NCBI RefSeq assembly: GCF_019968765.1
Contig: NZ_CP074149.1
Span: forward strand, 1,612,001-1,676,000
Reading direction: 5' to 3'
DNA length: 64,000 nt
Source: Enterobacter sp. JBIWA008
GTDB taxonomy: Bacteria; Pseudomonadota; Gammaproteobacteria; Enterobacterales; Enterobacteriaceae
Shown here: piece by piece, positions 11,288 to 19,797 of the stretch
Position numbering within the stretch: position 1 is the first letter of the stretch
How the letters are laid out: each line of letters begins with the position of its first letter
Notes under the pieces: model-generated
Database searches by the model: none
What the model saw: only the letters and a program-made list of their open reading frames with translations
What the model was told of the DNA's origin: nothing
Made by a program: the position numbers and the translations under genes

Positions 11288-13048
11288 TTATTTTGACCAG
11301 TAAGCGGCTTTTGCTTTCTGCAGTTTTTCGTAGGCCTTCAGTAGCGACTGATGCGCCGGGAAGGCCTTCAGATCGCTATCAACAGCCTGCAGGCCATAGA
11401 ACGGCGCTTCGCCGCTCAGGGCCGCGCTGGCTGCTTCTACGGCCTCAGCACCGTACATACGCACGAAAGCATTCAGGTATTGCAGCGGTTCGCGATCTTC
11501 TTCCTGTGCCAGCAGTAACAGAGTCTGCAGGCAGCGGTAATAGTTGGTGCGCTCGGCAGAGAAGACCGACTGGTTGAATTCCATGGTCCACTCGGTCCAG
11601 GCCAGGGCCTGATCCAAATCGCCACCCGCCAGTGCCAGCATCGCTTTCAGCTCACCTATACGCAGGGTATACCAGCCGTTGTCTTTACCGGTCGCCAGAC
11701 CCAGCAGTTCGCGTACGCGGGTGAAGTCGTCGTGGCCTTCTTCGTCCAGTTGGGCGATCAGGTTCAGATAATCTTCTTTCTCCCACTCGCTGCCCGGCAA
11801 AGCCAGCAGCGTTTCGCGCAGGTGCGCGCCCATGCTGTTATTCGCCAGCCACAGGTCTTCAGCCGGGTAGATGTCGGACATGCCTGGAACAATGATGCGG
11901 CACGCGTAAACGCCAAGATGTTCGTAGTCGGCAATGTAAACTTCCTGATCTTCCGCGTTGAAGATCGCCATCAGCGTGGCGAACTCTTCTTCCGTGGTAC
12001 CGGCAAAGCTCCAGTCCACGAACGGATAGTCGGCGTCCTGCTTGAACATATCCCAGGAAATTAAACCGCTAGAGTCGATGAAGTGGGTTTCAAGGTTGGT
12101 ATGCTCGGCCACTTCTTCATCGTCAAACGTTGGCGGCGTAAACACGTCGAGATCTTTCAGGCTGCGGCCCTGCAGCAGCTCGGTGACGGTACGCTCCAGC
12201 GCCACGCCGAAGTCCGGGTGCGCGCCGAAGGAGGCGAAGCAGGTGCCGTTGGTCGGGTTAAACAGCACAACGCAGATAACCGGGTACTTGCCGCCCAGCG
12301 AGCCGTCATAGGCAAAGATTGGAAAGCCTTCAGCTTCCAGCTTGGCGATGGACTCCACTACGCCCGGATAGCGCGCCAACACGTCGGCCGGAATTTCTGG
12401 CAGGCTGATGGATTCGGCGATGATCCGGTTTTTAATGTGGCGTTCAAAGACTTCAGACAGACCCTGCACGCGCGCTTCATTGCGGGTGTTACCGGCGGAC
12501 ATACCGTTGGAAACATACAAGTTGCCGACGATGTTCATCGGAATATAAACGGTCTGCTCGTCTGACTGACGGGTAAACGGCAGAGCGCAGATACCGCGAT
12601 CCTCGTTACCGGACTGCAGATCGATCAGCATGCTGGCGGTCAGTTCGTTGTCTGGATCGTAGAAGGCACGCAGACGCCCGTCGAGAATGCCTTCCGGCAG
12701 TTCGTCATCTTCGGTCAGCGGGAACCATTTTTCATTTGGATAGTGAACGAACGGACCGTTAGCGATGGTTTCGCCCAGCCAGAAGTCAGCGAAGAAATAG
12801 TTGGTGGACAGACGCTCAAAATACTCACCCAGCGCAGAGGCCAGTGCCGCTTTTTTTGTCGCGCCTTTACCGTTGGTAAAGCACAGGGCACAGTCTTTAT
12901 CGCGAATATGTACGGACCAGACATGAGGCACCGGATTGAGCCAGGAGGCTTCTTCGATGTTAAAACCCAGGTCGGTCAGTTTCTGCTGGAAGCGAGCGAT
13001 GGAATCTTCCAGAGCGGCGTCTTTGCCGGGGATAAACGTTTGAGTCAT
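11288..13048 (-). CDS. ycaO: YcaO protein, ribosomal protein S12 methylthiolation accessory factor
   Basis: Founding member of the YcaO family of ATP-dependent cyclodehydratase-like enzymes; in E. coli it assists RimO in beta-methylthiolation of S12. The start at 13048 (MTQTFIPGKDAALEDS) gives 586 residues, the E. coli length; the frame runs 98 codons further but that part overlaps the divergent ycaP promoter and has no family likeness. The ATP-binding YcaO domain occupies the first 400 residues or so, including ASALGEYFERLST and NEARVQGLSEVFERH. A helical repeat-like C-terminus follows. The C-terminal PxPxP found in azoline-forming members is absent; the protein ends KAAYWSK. Confidence 0.94.
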   Translation of the reverse strand: MTQTFIPGKDAALEDSIARFQQKLTDLGFNIEEASWLNPVPHVWSVHIRDKDCALCFTNGKGATKKAALASALGEYFERLSTNYFFADFWLGETIANGPFVHYPNEKWFPLTEDDELPEGILDGRLRAFYDPDNELTASMLIDLQSGNEDRGICALPFTRQSDEQTVYIPMNIVGNLYVSNGMSAGNTRNEARVQGLSEVFERHIKNRIIAESISLPEIPADVLARYPGVVESIAKLEAEGFPIFAYDGSLGGKYPVICVVLFNPTNGTCFASFGAHPDFGVALERTVTELLQGRSLKDLDVFTPPTFDDEEVAEHTNLETHFIDSSGLISWDMFKQDADYPFVDWSFAGTTEEEFATLMAIFNAEDQEVYIADYEHLGVYACRIIVPGMSDIYPAEDLWLANNSMGAHLRETLLALPGSEWEKEDYLNLIAQLDEEGHDDFTRVRELLGLATGKDNGWYTLRIGELKAMLALAGGDLDQALAWTEWTMEFNQSVFSAERTNYYRCLQTLLLLAQEEDREPLQYLNAFVRMYGAEAVEAASAALSGEAPFYGLQAVDSDLKAFPAHQSLLKAYEKLQKAKAAYWSK

Positions 13049-13175
13049 GGCGTTCACTTTTATCGTACGTAAAGCGCGCAATGATACGGGTTTTGCGTGA
13101 CGGGTGCTATCTTCGGCGAAAATAAATGGCTGGGCTATGCTTAGTGGCAGTAACTGACTGTTAAGGCATAGAAAA

Positions 13176-13868
13176 ATGAAAGCATTTGATCTCCAGCGGA
13201 TGGCGTTTGATAAAGTTCCTCCAGAATTTCTGGGCGAAGTGGCGCTGCGCAGCCTGTATACCTTCGTACTCGTTTTCCTGTTTCTTAAAATCACCGGCCG
13301 TCGCGGTGTACGGCAGATGTCGCTCTTTGAGGTGTTGATCATCCTGACGCTGGGCTCGGCGGCGGGGGACGTCGCCTTTTATGATGACGTGCCGATGGTG
13401 CCGGTGTTTATCGTTTTTGTCTCACTGGCGCTACTTTATCGTTTTGTCATGTGGCTGATGTCGAAAAGCGAAAAGCTGGAAGATCTGCTTGAAGGGAAGC
13501 CGGTCGTTATCGTCGAGGACGGACAGCTGGCCTGGGAAAATGTACAAAGCGCCAATATGACCGAGTTTGAGTTTTTTATGGAGCTACGCCTGAACAGCGT
13601 TGAACAGCTCGGGCAGGTGCGTCTGGCGATCATGGAAACCAACGGGCAGATCACCGTCTATTACTATTCTGACGACGAGGTGAAGCCGGGGCTGTGTATC
13701 CTTCCGGATATGCTGATTGAGCGCTTCAGAACGGTACCCGAATCAGGCGAGTATGCTTGCGTAAGATGTAGCCATGTTGTCGCGATGCAGCCGGGGGATC
13801 GACAATTATGCCCCCGCTGTGCAAATCCGGAATGGGCGAAGGTTAGCCGGGCCAGGCGTATCACCTGA
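13176..13868 (+). CDS. ycaP: DUF421 inner-membrane protein YcaP
   Basis: A 230-residue membrane protein of unknown function, same length as E. coli YcaP. The N-terminal third carries three hydrophobic segments (LYTFVLVFLFLKITG, VLIILTLGSAAGDV, VPVFIVFVSLALLYRF), followed by the soluble DUF421 domain with MTEFEFFMELRLNSVEQLGQV. The tail contains two CxxC pairs, CVRCSHVV and CPRCANPEW, which look like a zinc ribbon. It is divergent from ycaO and is followed by the serC promoter region. No function is assigned. Confidence 0.9.
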   Translation: MKAFDLQRMAFDKVPPEFLGEVALRSLYTFVLVFLFLKITGRRGVRQMSLFEVLIILTLGSAAGDVAFYDDVPMVPVFIVFVSLALLYRFVMWLMSKSEKLEDLLEGKPVVIVEDGQLAWENVQSANMTEFEFFMELRLNSVEQLGQVRLAIMETNGQITVYYYSDDEVKPGLCILPDMLIERFRTVPESGEYACVRCSHVVAMQPGDRQLCPRCANPEWAKVSRARRIT

Positions 13869-14030
13869 CAGCCATTTTGTCGGTTTTGTCTTAGCGAGGC
13901 GGCAGATTGTTTTGTGTGACGTGGGGCACATTTCATGGGTCATAAGTTTTAGACATTGCGGCGCGTGTCACTGAATGATAAAACCGATATCCACAGTTAT
14001 AACTTATGGCTTTTAGCGTGGTGAGGGGAA

Positions 14031-15119
14031 ATGGCTCAAGTCTTTAATTTCAGTTCAGGTCCGGCAATGTTACCGGCAGACGTGCTTAAACAGGCTCAAC
14101 AGGAACTTTGCGACTGGAACGGTCTCGGTACGTCGGTGATGGAAATCAGCCACCGTGGCAAAGAGTTTATTCAGGTGGCGGAAGAGGCAGAAAAGGATTT
14201 TCGCGATCTGCTGAATATTCCCTCGAACTACAAAGTATTGTTCTGTCACGGCGGTGGACGCGGCCAGTTTGCGGGTATTCCGCTGAATATCCTCGGTGAT
14301 AAATCGTCGGCTGATTACGTTGACGCGGGTTACTGGGCGGCAAGCGCCGTTAAAGAAGCGCATAAATACTGCACGCCGAATGTTATCGACGCCAAAGTGA
14401 CCGTTGACGGTCTGCGCGCCGTGAAGCCAATGAGCGAGTGGCAGCTTTCTGATAACGCAGCGTATCTGCACTACTGCCCGAATGAAACCATTGACGGGAT
14501 TGCTATTCACGAGACGCCAAACTTCGACAGCGATGTTGTGGTTGCCGCCGACTTCTCCTCCACCATTCTGTCTGCGCCGATTGATGTCAGCCGCTACGGC
14601 GTTATCTATGCGGGCGCGCAGAAAAATATCGGTCCGGCCGGTTTGACTATCGTCGTCGTGCGTGAAGACCTGCTGGGTAAAGCGCATAAATCCTGCCCGT
14701 CAATTCTCGATTATACCGTGCTGAACGATAACGATTCGATGTTCAACACCCCACCAACCTTTGCCTGGTATCTCTCAGGTCTGGTCTTCAAATGGCTGAA
14801 GCAAAACGGCGGCGTGGCGCAGATGGACAAGCTGAGTCAGCAGAAAGCCGAACTGCTGTATGGCGTGATCGACAAGAGCGATTTCTACCGCAACGATGTG
14901 GCGAACGCTAACCGTTCTCGCATGAACGTGCCGTTCCAGCTGGCAGACGGCAACCTGGACAAAGTGTTCCTGGAAGAGTCCTTCGCGGCAGGTCTGCATT
15001 CGCTCAAAGGCCACCGTGTCGTTGGCGGCATGCGTGCCTCCATCTATAACGCGATGCCGCTGGAAGGCGTTAAAGCCCTGACGGATTTCATGATCGACTT
15101 TGAACGTCGTCGCGGTTAG
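14031..15119 (+). CDS. serC: Phosphoserine/phosphohydroxythreonine aminotransferase
   Basis: PLP enzyme that makes 3-phosphoserine for serine synthesis and 4-phosphohydroxythreonine for pyridoxal phosphate synthesis. The 362 residues match E. coli. The Schiff-base lysine is K198 in [12 protein letters not shown], and the phosphate-binding [10 protein letters not shown] lies near residue 75. A GAGGGG-like site precedes the ATG. It is followed 69 bases later by aroA, with a terminator-like hairpin between, the classic serC-aroA arrangement that allows partial read-through. Confidence 0.97.
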   Translation: MAQVFNFSSGPAMLPADVLKQAQQELCDWNGLGTSVMEISHRGKEFIQVAEEAEKDFRDLLNIPSNYKVLFCHGGGRGQFAGIPLNILGDKSSADYVDAGYWAASAVKEAHKYCTPNVIDAKVTVDGLRAVKPMSEWQLSDNAAYLHYCPNETIDGIAIHETPNFDSDVVVAADFSSTILSAPIDVSRYGVIYAGAQKNIGPAGLTIVVVREDLLGKAHKSCPSILDYTVLNDNDSMFNTPPTFAWYLSGLVFKWLKQNGGVAQMDKLSQQKAELLYGVIDKSDFYRNDVANANRSRMNVPFQLADGNLDKVFLEESFAAGLHSLKGHRVVGGMRASIYNAMPLEGVKALTDFMIDFERRRG

Positions 15120-15134
15120 TTTGCTGTTTTTCAC

Positions 15135-15160
15135 CCCCGTAGCCCTGCTGCGGGGTTTTT
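15135..15160 (+). terminator. Attenuating hairpin between serC and aroA
   Basis: CCCCG (15135-15139) and CGGGG (15151-15155), with inner AG/CT pairs, are followed by TTTTT. It lies 16 bases after serC and 29 before aroA. In E. coli this position lowers aroA transcription relative to serC without fully stopping it. Confidence 0.7.
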
Positions 15161-15188
15161 ATTATGTTGAGTTGAGAGTTTAGTTTTC

Positions 15189-16472
15189 ATGGAATCCCTG
15201 ACGTTACAACCTATCGCGCGGGTAGATGGCACCATTAATCTGCCTGGTTCAAAAAGTGTCTCGAACCGCGCTCTGCTGCTGGCAGCTCTGGCAAACGGCA
15301 ACACCGTCCTTACAAACCTGCTGGACAGCGATGACGTGCGCCATATGCTCAATGCGCTGAAAGCGTTGGGCGTTCATTACACTCTCTCCGACGATCGTAC
15401 CCGCTGCGAAGTGACCGGCAACGGCGGCGCGCTGCGCTCGGGCGAAGCGCTTGAGCTGTTTCTGGGCAACGCGGGTACCGCGATGCGCCCGCTTGCGGCG
15501 GCCCTGTGCCTGGGGAGTAACAACATTGTGCTGACCGGCGAGCCGCGCATGAAAGAGCGTCCAATTGGTCATCTGGTGGATGCCCTGCGTCAGGGCGGCG
15601 CGCAGATTGAGTATCTGGAGCAGGAAAACTATCCACCACTGCGTCTGCTCGGTGGTTTTACCGGTGGTCACGTCGAGGTTGATGGCAGCGTTTCCAGCCA
15701 GTTCCTGACGGCACTGCTGATGACCTCGCCACTGGCACTTCAGGATACGACTATCACGATTAAGGGTGAGCTGGTCTCTAAACCGTACATTGATATCACG
15801 CTGCACCTGATGAAAACCTTCGGTGTTGAGGTGGAAAACCAGTCTTATCAGCGCTTCGTGGTGCGAGGGGCGCAGCAGTATCAGTCTCCGGGCAACTACC
15901 TGGTCGAAGGGGATGCGTCATCTGCGTCTTACTTCCTGGCCGCGGGTGCGATTAAAGGCGGCACGGTAAAAGTGACCGGTATTGGCCGTAACAGCGTGCA
16001 GGGCGACATTCGTTTTGCGGACGTGCTGGAAAAAATGGGCGCCATTGTCACCTGGGGCGATGACTTTATCTCCTGTACCCACGGCGAACTGAACGCCATC
16101 GATATGGACATGAACCATATCCCGGATGCGGCGATGACCATTGCCACGGCGGCGCTGTTTGCCAAAGGCACGACCACGCTGCGTAACATCTACAACTGGC
16201 GCGTAAAAGAGACGGACCGCCTGTTCGCAATGGCGACAGAGCTGCGAAAAGTCGGCGCCGAGGTTGAAGAGGGCGAAGACTACATTCGCGTGACCCCTCC
16301 GGCAAAACTGCAGTTTGCGGAAATCGGAACCTACAACGATCACCGTATGGCGATGTGCTTCTCGCTGGTGGCGCTGTCAGACACGCCTGTCACCATTCTT
16401 GACCCGAAATGTACGGCGAAAACCTTCCCGGACTACTTCGAACAGCTGGCACGCATTAGTACGCTGGCCTGA
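15189..16472 (+). CDS. aroA: 3-phosphoshikimate 1-carboxyvinyltransferase (EPSP synthase)
   Basis: Sixth step of the shikimate pathway: joins shikimate-3-phosphate and phosphoenolpyruvate. The 427 residues align with E. coli AroA end to end. Conserved K22 is in GSKSVSNRA; the class I active-site loop is [12 protein letters not shown], with G96 and P101 in the usual sensitive form. [16 protein letters not shown] ends the protein. In E. coli, ycaL lies between aroA and cmk; here only 185 bases separate them and ycaL is missing. Confidence 0.98.
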   Translation: MESLTLQPIARVDGTINLPGSKSVSNRALLLAALANGNTVLTNLLDSDDVRHMLNALKALGVHYTLSDDRTRCEVTGNGGALRSGEALELFLGNAGTAMRPLAAALCLGSNNIVLTGEPRMKERPIGHLVDALRQGGAQIEYLEQENYPPLRLLGGFTGGHVEVDGSVSSQFLTALLMTSPLALQDTTITIKGELVSKPYIDITLHLMKTFGVEVENQSYQRFVVRGAQQYQSPGNYLVEGDASSASYFLAAGAIKGGTVKVTGIGRNSVQGDIRFADVLEKMGAIVTWGDDFISCTHGELNAIDMDMNHIPDAAMTIATAALFAKGTTTLRNIYNWRVKETDRLFAMATELRKVGAEVEEGEDYIRVTPPAKLQFAEIGTYNDHRMAMCFSLVALSDTPVTILDPKCTAKTFPDYFEQLARISTLA

Positions 16473-16480
16473 TAACGCCT

Positions 16481-16507
16481 TGCCGCATCACCCGATGCGG
16501 CATTTGC
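16481..16507 (+). terminator. Hairpin after aroA
   Basis: TGCCGCAT (16481-16488) and ATGCGGCA (16495-16502) form a perfect eight-pair stem. Only a weak T run follows, so termination may be incomplete. Confidence 0.6.
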
Positions 16508-16606
16508 TTACGCTTCATTACGAATACCTTCGCTCATTTCTTCTACACTCTGCTTCAATCATTCCGTAATTTGCACGCAAAGGTAACAGTTGCGCACGTT
16601 GGCGCG

Positions 16607-16612
16607 TATAAT
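16607..16612 (+). promoter_or_regulatory. Candidate -10 of a cmk promoter
   Basis: A perfect TATAAT lies 45 bases before the cmk ATG within CGCGTATAATGCGC. No good -35 is found at 17 bases, so the call rests on the -10 alone. Confidence 0.4.
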
Positions 16613-16657
16613 GCGCGGCGTTCATGTAAACGGTATGCCTTATTTAAGGAGAATAAG

Positions 16658-17341
16658 ATGACGGCAGTTGCCCCGGTAATCACCATTGATGGGCCGAGTG
16701 GCGCAGGGAAAGGTACTCTGTGCAAAGCGATGGCGGAAGCATTGCAATGGCATCTTTTAGATTCGGGAGCAATCTATCGCGTGCTGGCGCTGGCCGCGCT
16801 GCATCATCATGTGGATGTCGCGTCTGAAGAGGCGCTGGTTCCGCTGGCTGCGCATCTGGATGTGCGTTTCGTGTCGACCGATGGCAACCTGGAAGTCATC
16901 CTTGAAGGGGAAGACGTGAGCGGCGAAATCCGTACTCAGGAAGTGGCGAATGCGGCCTCCCAGGTTGCGGCCTTCCCGCGCGTTCGTGAGGCGCTGCTGC
17001 GTCGTCAGCGCGCGTTCCGTGAAGCGCCGGGTCTGATCGCTGACGGACGCGATATGGGAACCGTGGTATTCCCTGATGCGCCAGTGAAAATTTTCCTCGA
17101 CGCCTCTTCGGAAGAACGTGCTCAACGCCGCATGCTTCAGTTGCAGGAAAAGGGGTTTAGTGTTAACTTTGATCGCCTTTTATCCGAGATAAAAGAGCGC
17201 GATGACCGCGATCGTAACCGCGCCGTCGCCCCACTTGTTCCTGCAGAAGATGCATTAGTTCTGGATTCAACCAGTTTAACTATTGAGCAAGTGATTGAAA
17301 AAGCGCTACAATATGCGCGCCAAAAACTGGCACTCGCGTAA
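16658..17341 (+). CDS. cmk: Cytidylate kinase
   Basis: Phosphorylates CMP and dCMP with ATP, recycling pyrimidine nucleotides. The ATG at 16658 follows AAGGAG and gives 227 residues, as in E. coli; the longer frame from 16571 would overlap the promoter. The P-loop [13 protein letters not shown] is at residues 8-20. Other conserved segments are [17 protein letters not shown] and the lid-like ERDDRDRNR. It lies 110 bases upstream of rpsA, the conserved cmk-rpsA pair, and rpsA is probably partly transcribed from cmk. Confidence 0.96.
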   Translation: MTAVAPVITIDGPSGAGKGTLCKAMAEALQWHLLDSGAIYRVLALAALHHHVDVASEEALVPLAAHLDVRFVSTDGNLEVILEGEDVSGEIRTQEVANAASQVAAFPRVREALLRRQRAFREAPGLIADGRDMGTVVFPDAPVKIFLDASSEERAQRRMLQLQEKGFSVNFDRLLSEIKERDDRDRNRAVAPLVPAEDALVLDSTSLTIEQVIEKALQYARQKLALA

Positions 17342-17360
17342 TCGCGACCAATTTAGTAGT

Positions 17361-17451
17361 ACCCCCGCTGCAATGGATTGACGGCGGGTATGTGAAACAA
17401 CCCCATCCGGCACGGAGCCAGGTGGACGTTATATTAACCTGAAGATTAAAC
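17361..17451 (+). promoter_or_regulatory. rpsA leader and unusual translation start region
   Basis: The 91 bases before the rpsA ATG lack a strong Shine-Dalgarno; only GAAG at 17441-17444 is present, seven bases upstream. E. coli rpsA has the same degenerate GAAG within a folded leader bound by S1 for autogenous control. A similar role here is inferred from homology. Confidence 0.5.
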
Positions 17452-19125
17452 ATGACTGAATCTTTTGCTCAACTGTTTGAAGAATCCTTAAAAACAATCG
17501 AAACCCGCCCGGGTTCCATCGTTCGCGGTGTTGTTGTTGCTATCGACAAAGACGTAGTACTGGTTGACGCCGGTCTGAAATCTGAGTCCGCCATTCCGGC
17601 AGAGCAGTTCAAAAACGCCCAGGGCGAGCTGGAAATCCAGGTAGGTGATGAAGTTGACGTTGCTCTGGACGCAGTAGAAGACGGCTTCGGTGAAACCCTG
17701 CTTTCTCGTGAGAAAGCGAAACGTCACGAAGCATGGATCACGCTGGAAAAAGCTTACGAAGAAGCTGAAACTGTGGTCGGTGTTATCAACGGCAAAGTTA
17801 AAGGTGGCTTCACTGTTGAGCTGAATGGTATTCGTGCGTTCCTGCCAGGTTCTCTGGTAGACGTTCGTCCAGTTCGTGACACTCTGCACCTGGAAGGCAA
17901 AGAGCTTGAGTTCAAAGTAATCAAGCTGGACCAGAAGCGTAACAACGTTGTTGTTTCCCGTCGTGCCGTTATCGAATCTGAAAACAGCGCAGAACGCGAT
18001 CAGCTGCTGGAAAACCTGCAGGAAGGCATGGAAGTCAAAGGTATCGTTAAGAACCTCACTGACTACGGCGCATTCGTTGACCTGGGTGGCGTTGATGGCC
18101 TGCTGCACATCACCGACATGGCGTGGAAACGCGTTAAGCACCCAAGCGAAATCGTGAACGTGGGCGACGAAATCACTGTTAAAGTGCTGAAGTTCGACCG
18201 CGAACGTACTCGTGTATCCCTCGGCCTGAAACAGCTGGGCGAAGATCCATGGGTAGCTATCGCTAAGCGTTACCCAGAAGGTACTAAACTGACTGGTCGC
18301 GTAACCAACCTGACTGACTACGGCTGCTTCGTTGAAATTGAAGAAGGCGTTGAAGGTCTGGTGCACGTTTCCGAAATGGACTGGACCAACAAAAACATCC
18401 ACCCATCCAAAGTTGTTAACGTTGGTGATGTAGTGGAAGTGATGGTTCTGGATATCGACGAAGAACGTCGTCGTATCTCCCTGGGCCTGAAACAGTGCAA
18501 AAACAACCCATGGCAGCAGTTCGCGGAAACCCACAACAAGGGTGACCGTGTTGAAGGTAAAATCAAGTCTATCACTGACTTCGGTATCTTCATCGGCCTG
18601 GACGGCGGCATCGATGGCCTGGTTCACCTGTCTGACATCTCCTGGAACGTTGCAGGCGAAGAAGCAGTTCGTGAATACAAAAAAGGCGACGAAATCGCTG
18701 CAGTTGTTCTGCAGGTTGACGCAGAGCGTGAGCGTATCTCCCTGGGCGTTAAACAGCTCGCAGAAGATCCGTTCAACAACTGGGTTGCACTGAACAAGAA
18801 AGGCGCAATCGTAAACGGTAAAGTGACTGCAGTTGATGCTAAAGGCGCAACCGTAGAACTGGCTGACGGCGTTGAAGGTTACCTGCGCGCTTCTGAAGCT
18901 TCACGTGACCGCGTTGAAGATGCCACTCTGGTTCTGAACGTAGGCGACGACGTTGAAGCTAAGTTCACCGGTGTTGACCGTAAGAACCGTGCAATCAGCC
19001 TGTCTGTTCGTGCTAAAGACGAAGCTGATGAGAAAGATGCAATCGCAACTGTTAACAAACAGGAAGATGCAAACTTCTCTAACAACGCAATGGCTGAAGC
19101 TTTCAAAGCAGCTAAAGGCGAGTAA
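17452..19125 (+). CDS. rpsA: 30S ribosomal protein S1
   Basis: RNA-binding ribosomal protein required for translation of structured and weak-Shine-Dalgarno mRNAs. The 557 residues equal E. coli S1. Six S1 repeats can be traced by recurring motifs such as [39 protein letters not shown] and [20 protein letters not shown], each followed by an [12 protein letters not shown] strand. The first two repeats, which bind the ribosome, are more divergent. Codon bias is very strong. The gene lies downstream of cmk and ends before a terminator that overlaps the ihfB promoter. Confidence 0.98.
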   Translation: MTESFAQLFEESLKTIETRPGSIVRGVVVAIDKDVVLVDAGLKSESAIPAEQFKNAQGELEIQVGDEVDVALDAVEDGFGETLLSREKAKRHEAWITLEKAYEEAETVVGVINGKVKGGFTVELNGIRAFLPGSLVDVRPVRDTLHLEGKELEFKVIKLDQKRNNVVVSRRAVIESENSAERDQLLENLQEGMEVKGIVKNLTDYGAFVDLGGVDGLLHITDMAWKRVKHPSEIVNVGDEITVKVLKFDRERTRVSLGLKQLGEDPWVAIAKRYPEGTKLTGRVTNLTDYGCFVEIEEGVEGLVHVSEMDWTNKNIHPSKVVNVGDVVEVMVLDIDEERRRISLGLKQCKNNPWQQFAETHNKGDRVEGKIKSITDFGIFIGLDGGIDGLVHLSDISWNVAGEEAVREYKKGDEIAAVVLQVDAERERISLGVKQLAEDPFNNWVALNKKGAIVNGKVTAVDAKGATVELADGVEGYLRASEASRDRVEDATLVLNVGDDVEAKFTGVDRKNRAISLSVRAKDEADEKDAIATVNKQEDANFSNNAMAEAFKAAKGE

Positions 19126-19188
19126 TATCAGGTTCTCAGCATCATTTGCACTGTAACGCATTTACAGCGTGAAGGATGAGGAGCAAAC

Positions 19189-19217
19189 TTGACAGATTGC
19201 AGGATTCGTCCTGTAAT
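19189..19217 (+). promoter_or_regulatory. ihfB promoter
   Basis: A perfect -35 TTGACA (19189-19194) and TGTAAT (19212-19217, five of six) are 17 bases apart, a near-consensus sigma-70 promoter. The predicted start near 19224 falls in the 5' arm of the rpsA terminator hairpin. Confidence 0.75.
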
Positions 19218-19221
19218 CAAT

Positions 19222-19254
19222 AACAAAGGGCGGCTACGGCCGCCCTTGTTTAAT
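19222..19254 (+). terminator. Terminator of rpsA
   Basis: AAGGGCGGC (19226-19234) and GCCGCCCTT (19239-19247) form a nine-pair stem around TACG, followed by a short T-rich run. It lies about 100 bases after rpsA. Confidence 0.75.
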
Positions 19255-19295
19255 GAGCTGTTCAGCTAATTGGTTTGAAAGGAACCGGAGGAATC

Positions 19296-19583
19296 ATGAC
19301 CAAGTCAGAATTGATTGAAAGACTTGCCAGTCAGCAACCGCATATCCCTGCCAAGGCAGTGGAAGATGCCGTAAAAGAGATGCTGGAGCATATGGCCTCC
19401 ACTCTTGCCCAGGGCGAGCGCATTGAAATCCGCGGTTTCGGTAGTTTTTCTCTGCACTATCGTGCTCCACGTACCGGGCGTAACCCGAAAACTGGCGATA
19501 AAGTCGAGCTGGAAGGTAAGTACGTTCCACACTTTAAGCCGGGTAAAGAACTGCGCGATCGCGCCAATATTTACGGCAACTGA
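19296..19583 (+). CDS. ihfB: Integration host factor subunit beta
   Basis: DNA-bending protein that pairs with IhfA and acts in nucleoid structure, transcription and recombination. The ATG at 19296 follows GGAGG and gives 95 residues, one more (a final Asn) than the E. coli protein as I recall it. The DNA-binding arm [12 protein letters not shown] carries the intercalating proline at residue 64. A near-consensus promoter precedes it and a terminator follows. The longer frame from 19275 has no support. Confidence 0.97.
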   Translation: MTKSELIERLASQQPHIPAKAVEDAVKEMLEHMASTLAQGERIEIRGFGSFSLHYRAPRTGRNPKTGDKVELEGKYVPHFKPGKELRDRANIYGN

Positions 19584-19615
19584 GTTTAGCCAGCCGGTTA
19601 AACTGGGTTCGAAAG

Positions 19616-19638
19616 AAAGCACCTGCGGGTGCTTTTTT
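19616..19638 (+). terminator. Terminator of ihfB
   Basis: AAAGCACC and GGTGCTTT form a stem around TGCG, followed by TTTTTT, about 33 bases after the ihfB stop. Confidence 0.85.
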
Positions 19639-19797
19639 TGTGTTTGTTGCTTTCATTCTGAAGATGCCCCGCATTTTCCGTTTCGTTTTCTGCAAACCGT
19701 TAAAAACAACACAGCGTGCGCCGTAAAACGCATTCTTCTCATCTGACAATTCGCTCTGCTTGCTTACATACTGCCCCTCTGAAACAGGGAGGTAGCA

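Noticed and set aside
13049..13342. N-terminal extension of ycaO by 98 codons
   Set aside because: It would run through the ycaP promoter and start codon, and the added residues have no similarity to YcaO.
17378..17406. TTGACG at 17378 as an rpsA -35
   Set aside because: No acceptable -10 occurs at normal spacing (CCCCAT at 17 bases).
17488..18627. A 379-codon antisense frame in rpsA
   Set aside because: It reflects codon bias and repeat structure of the S1 domains.
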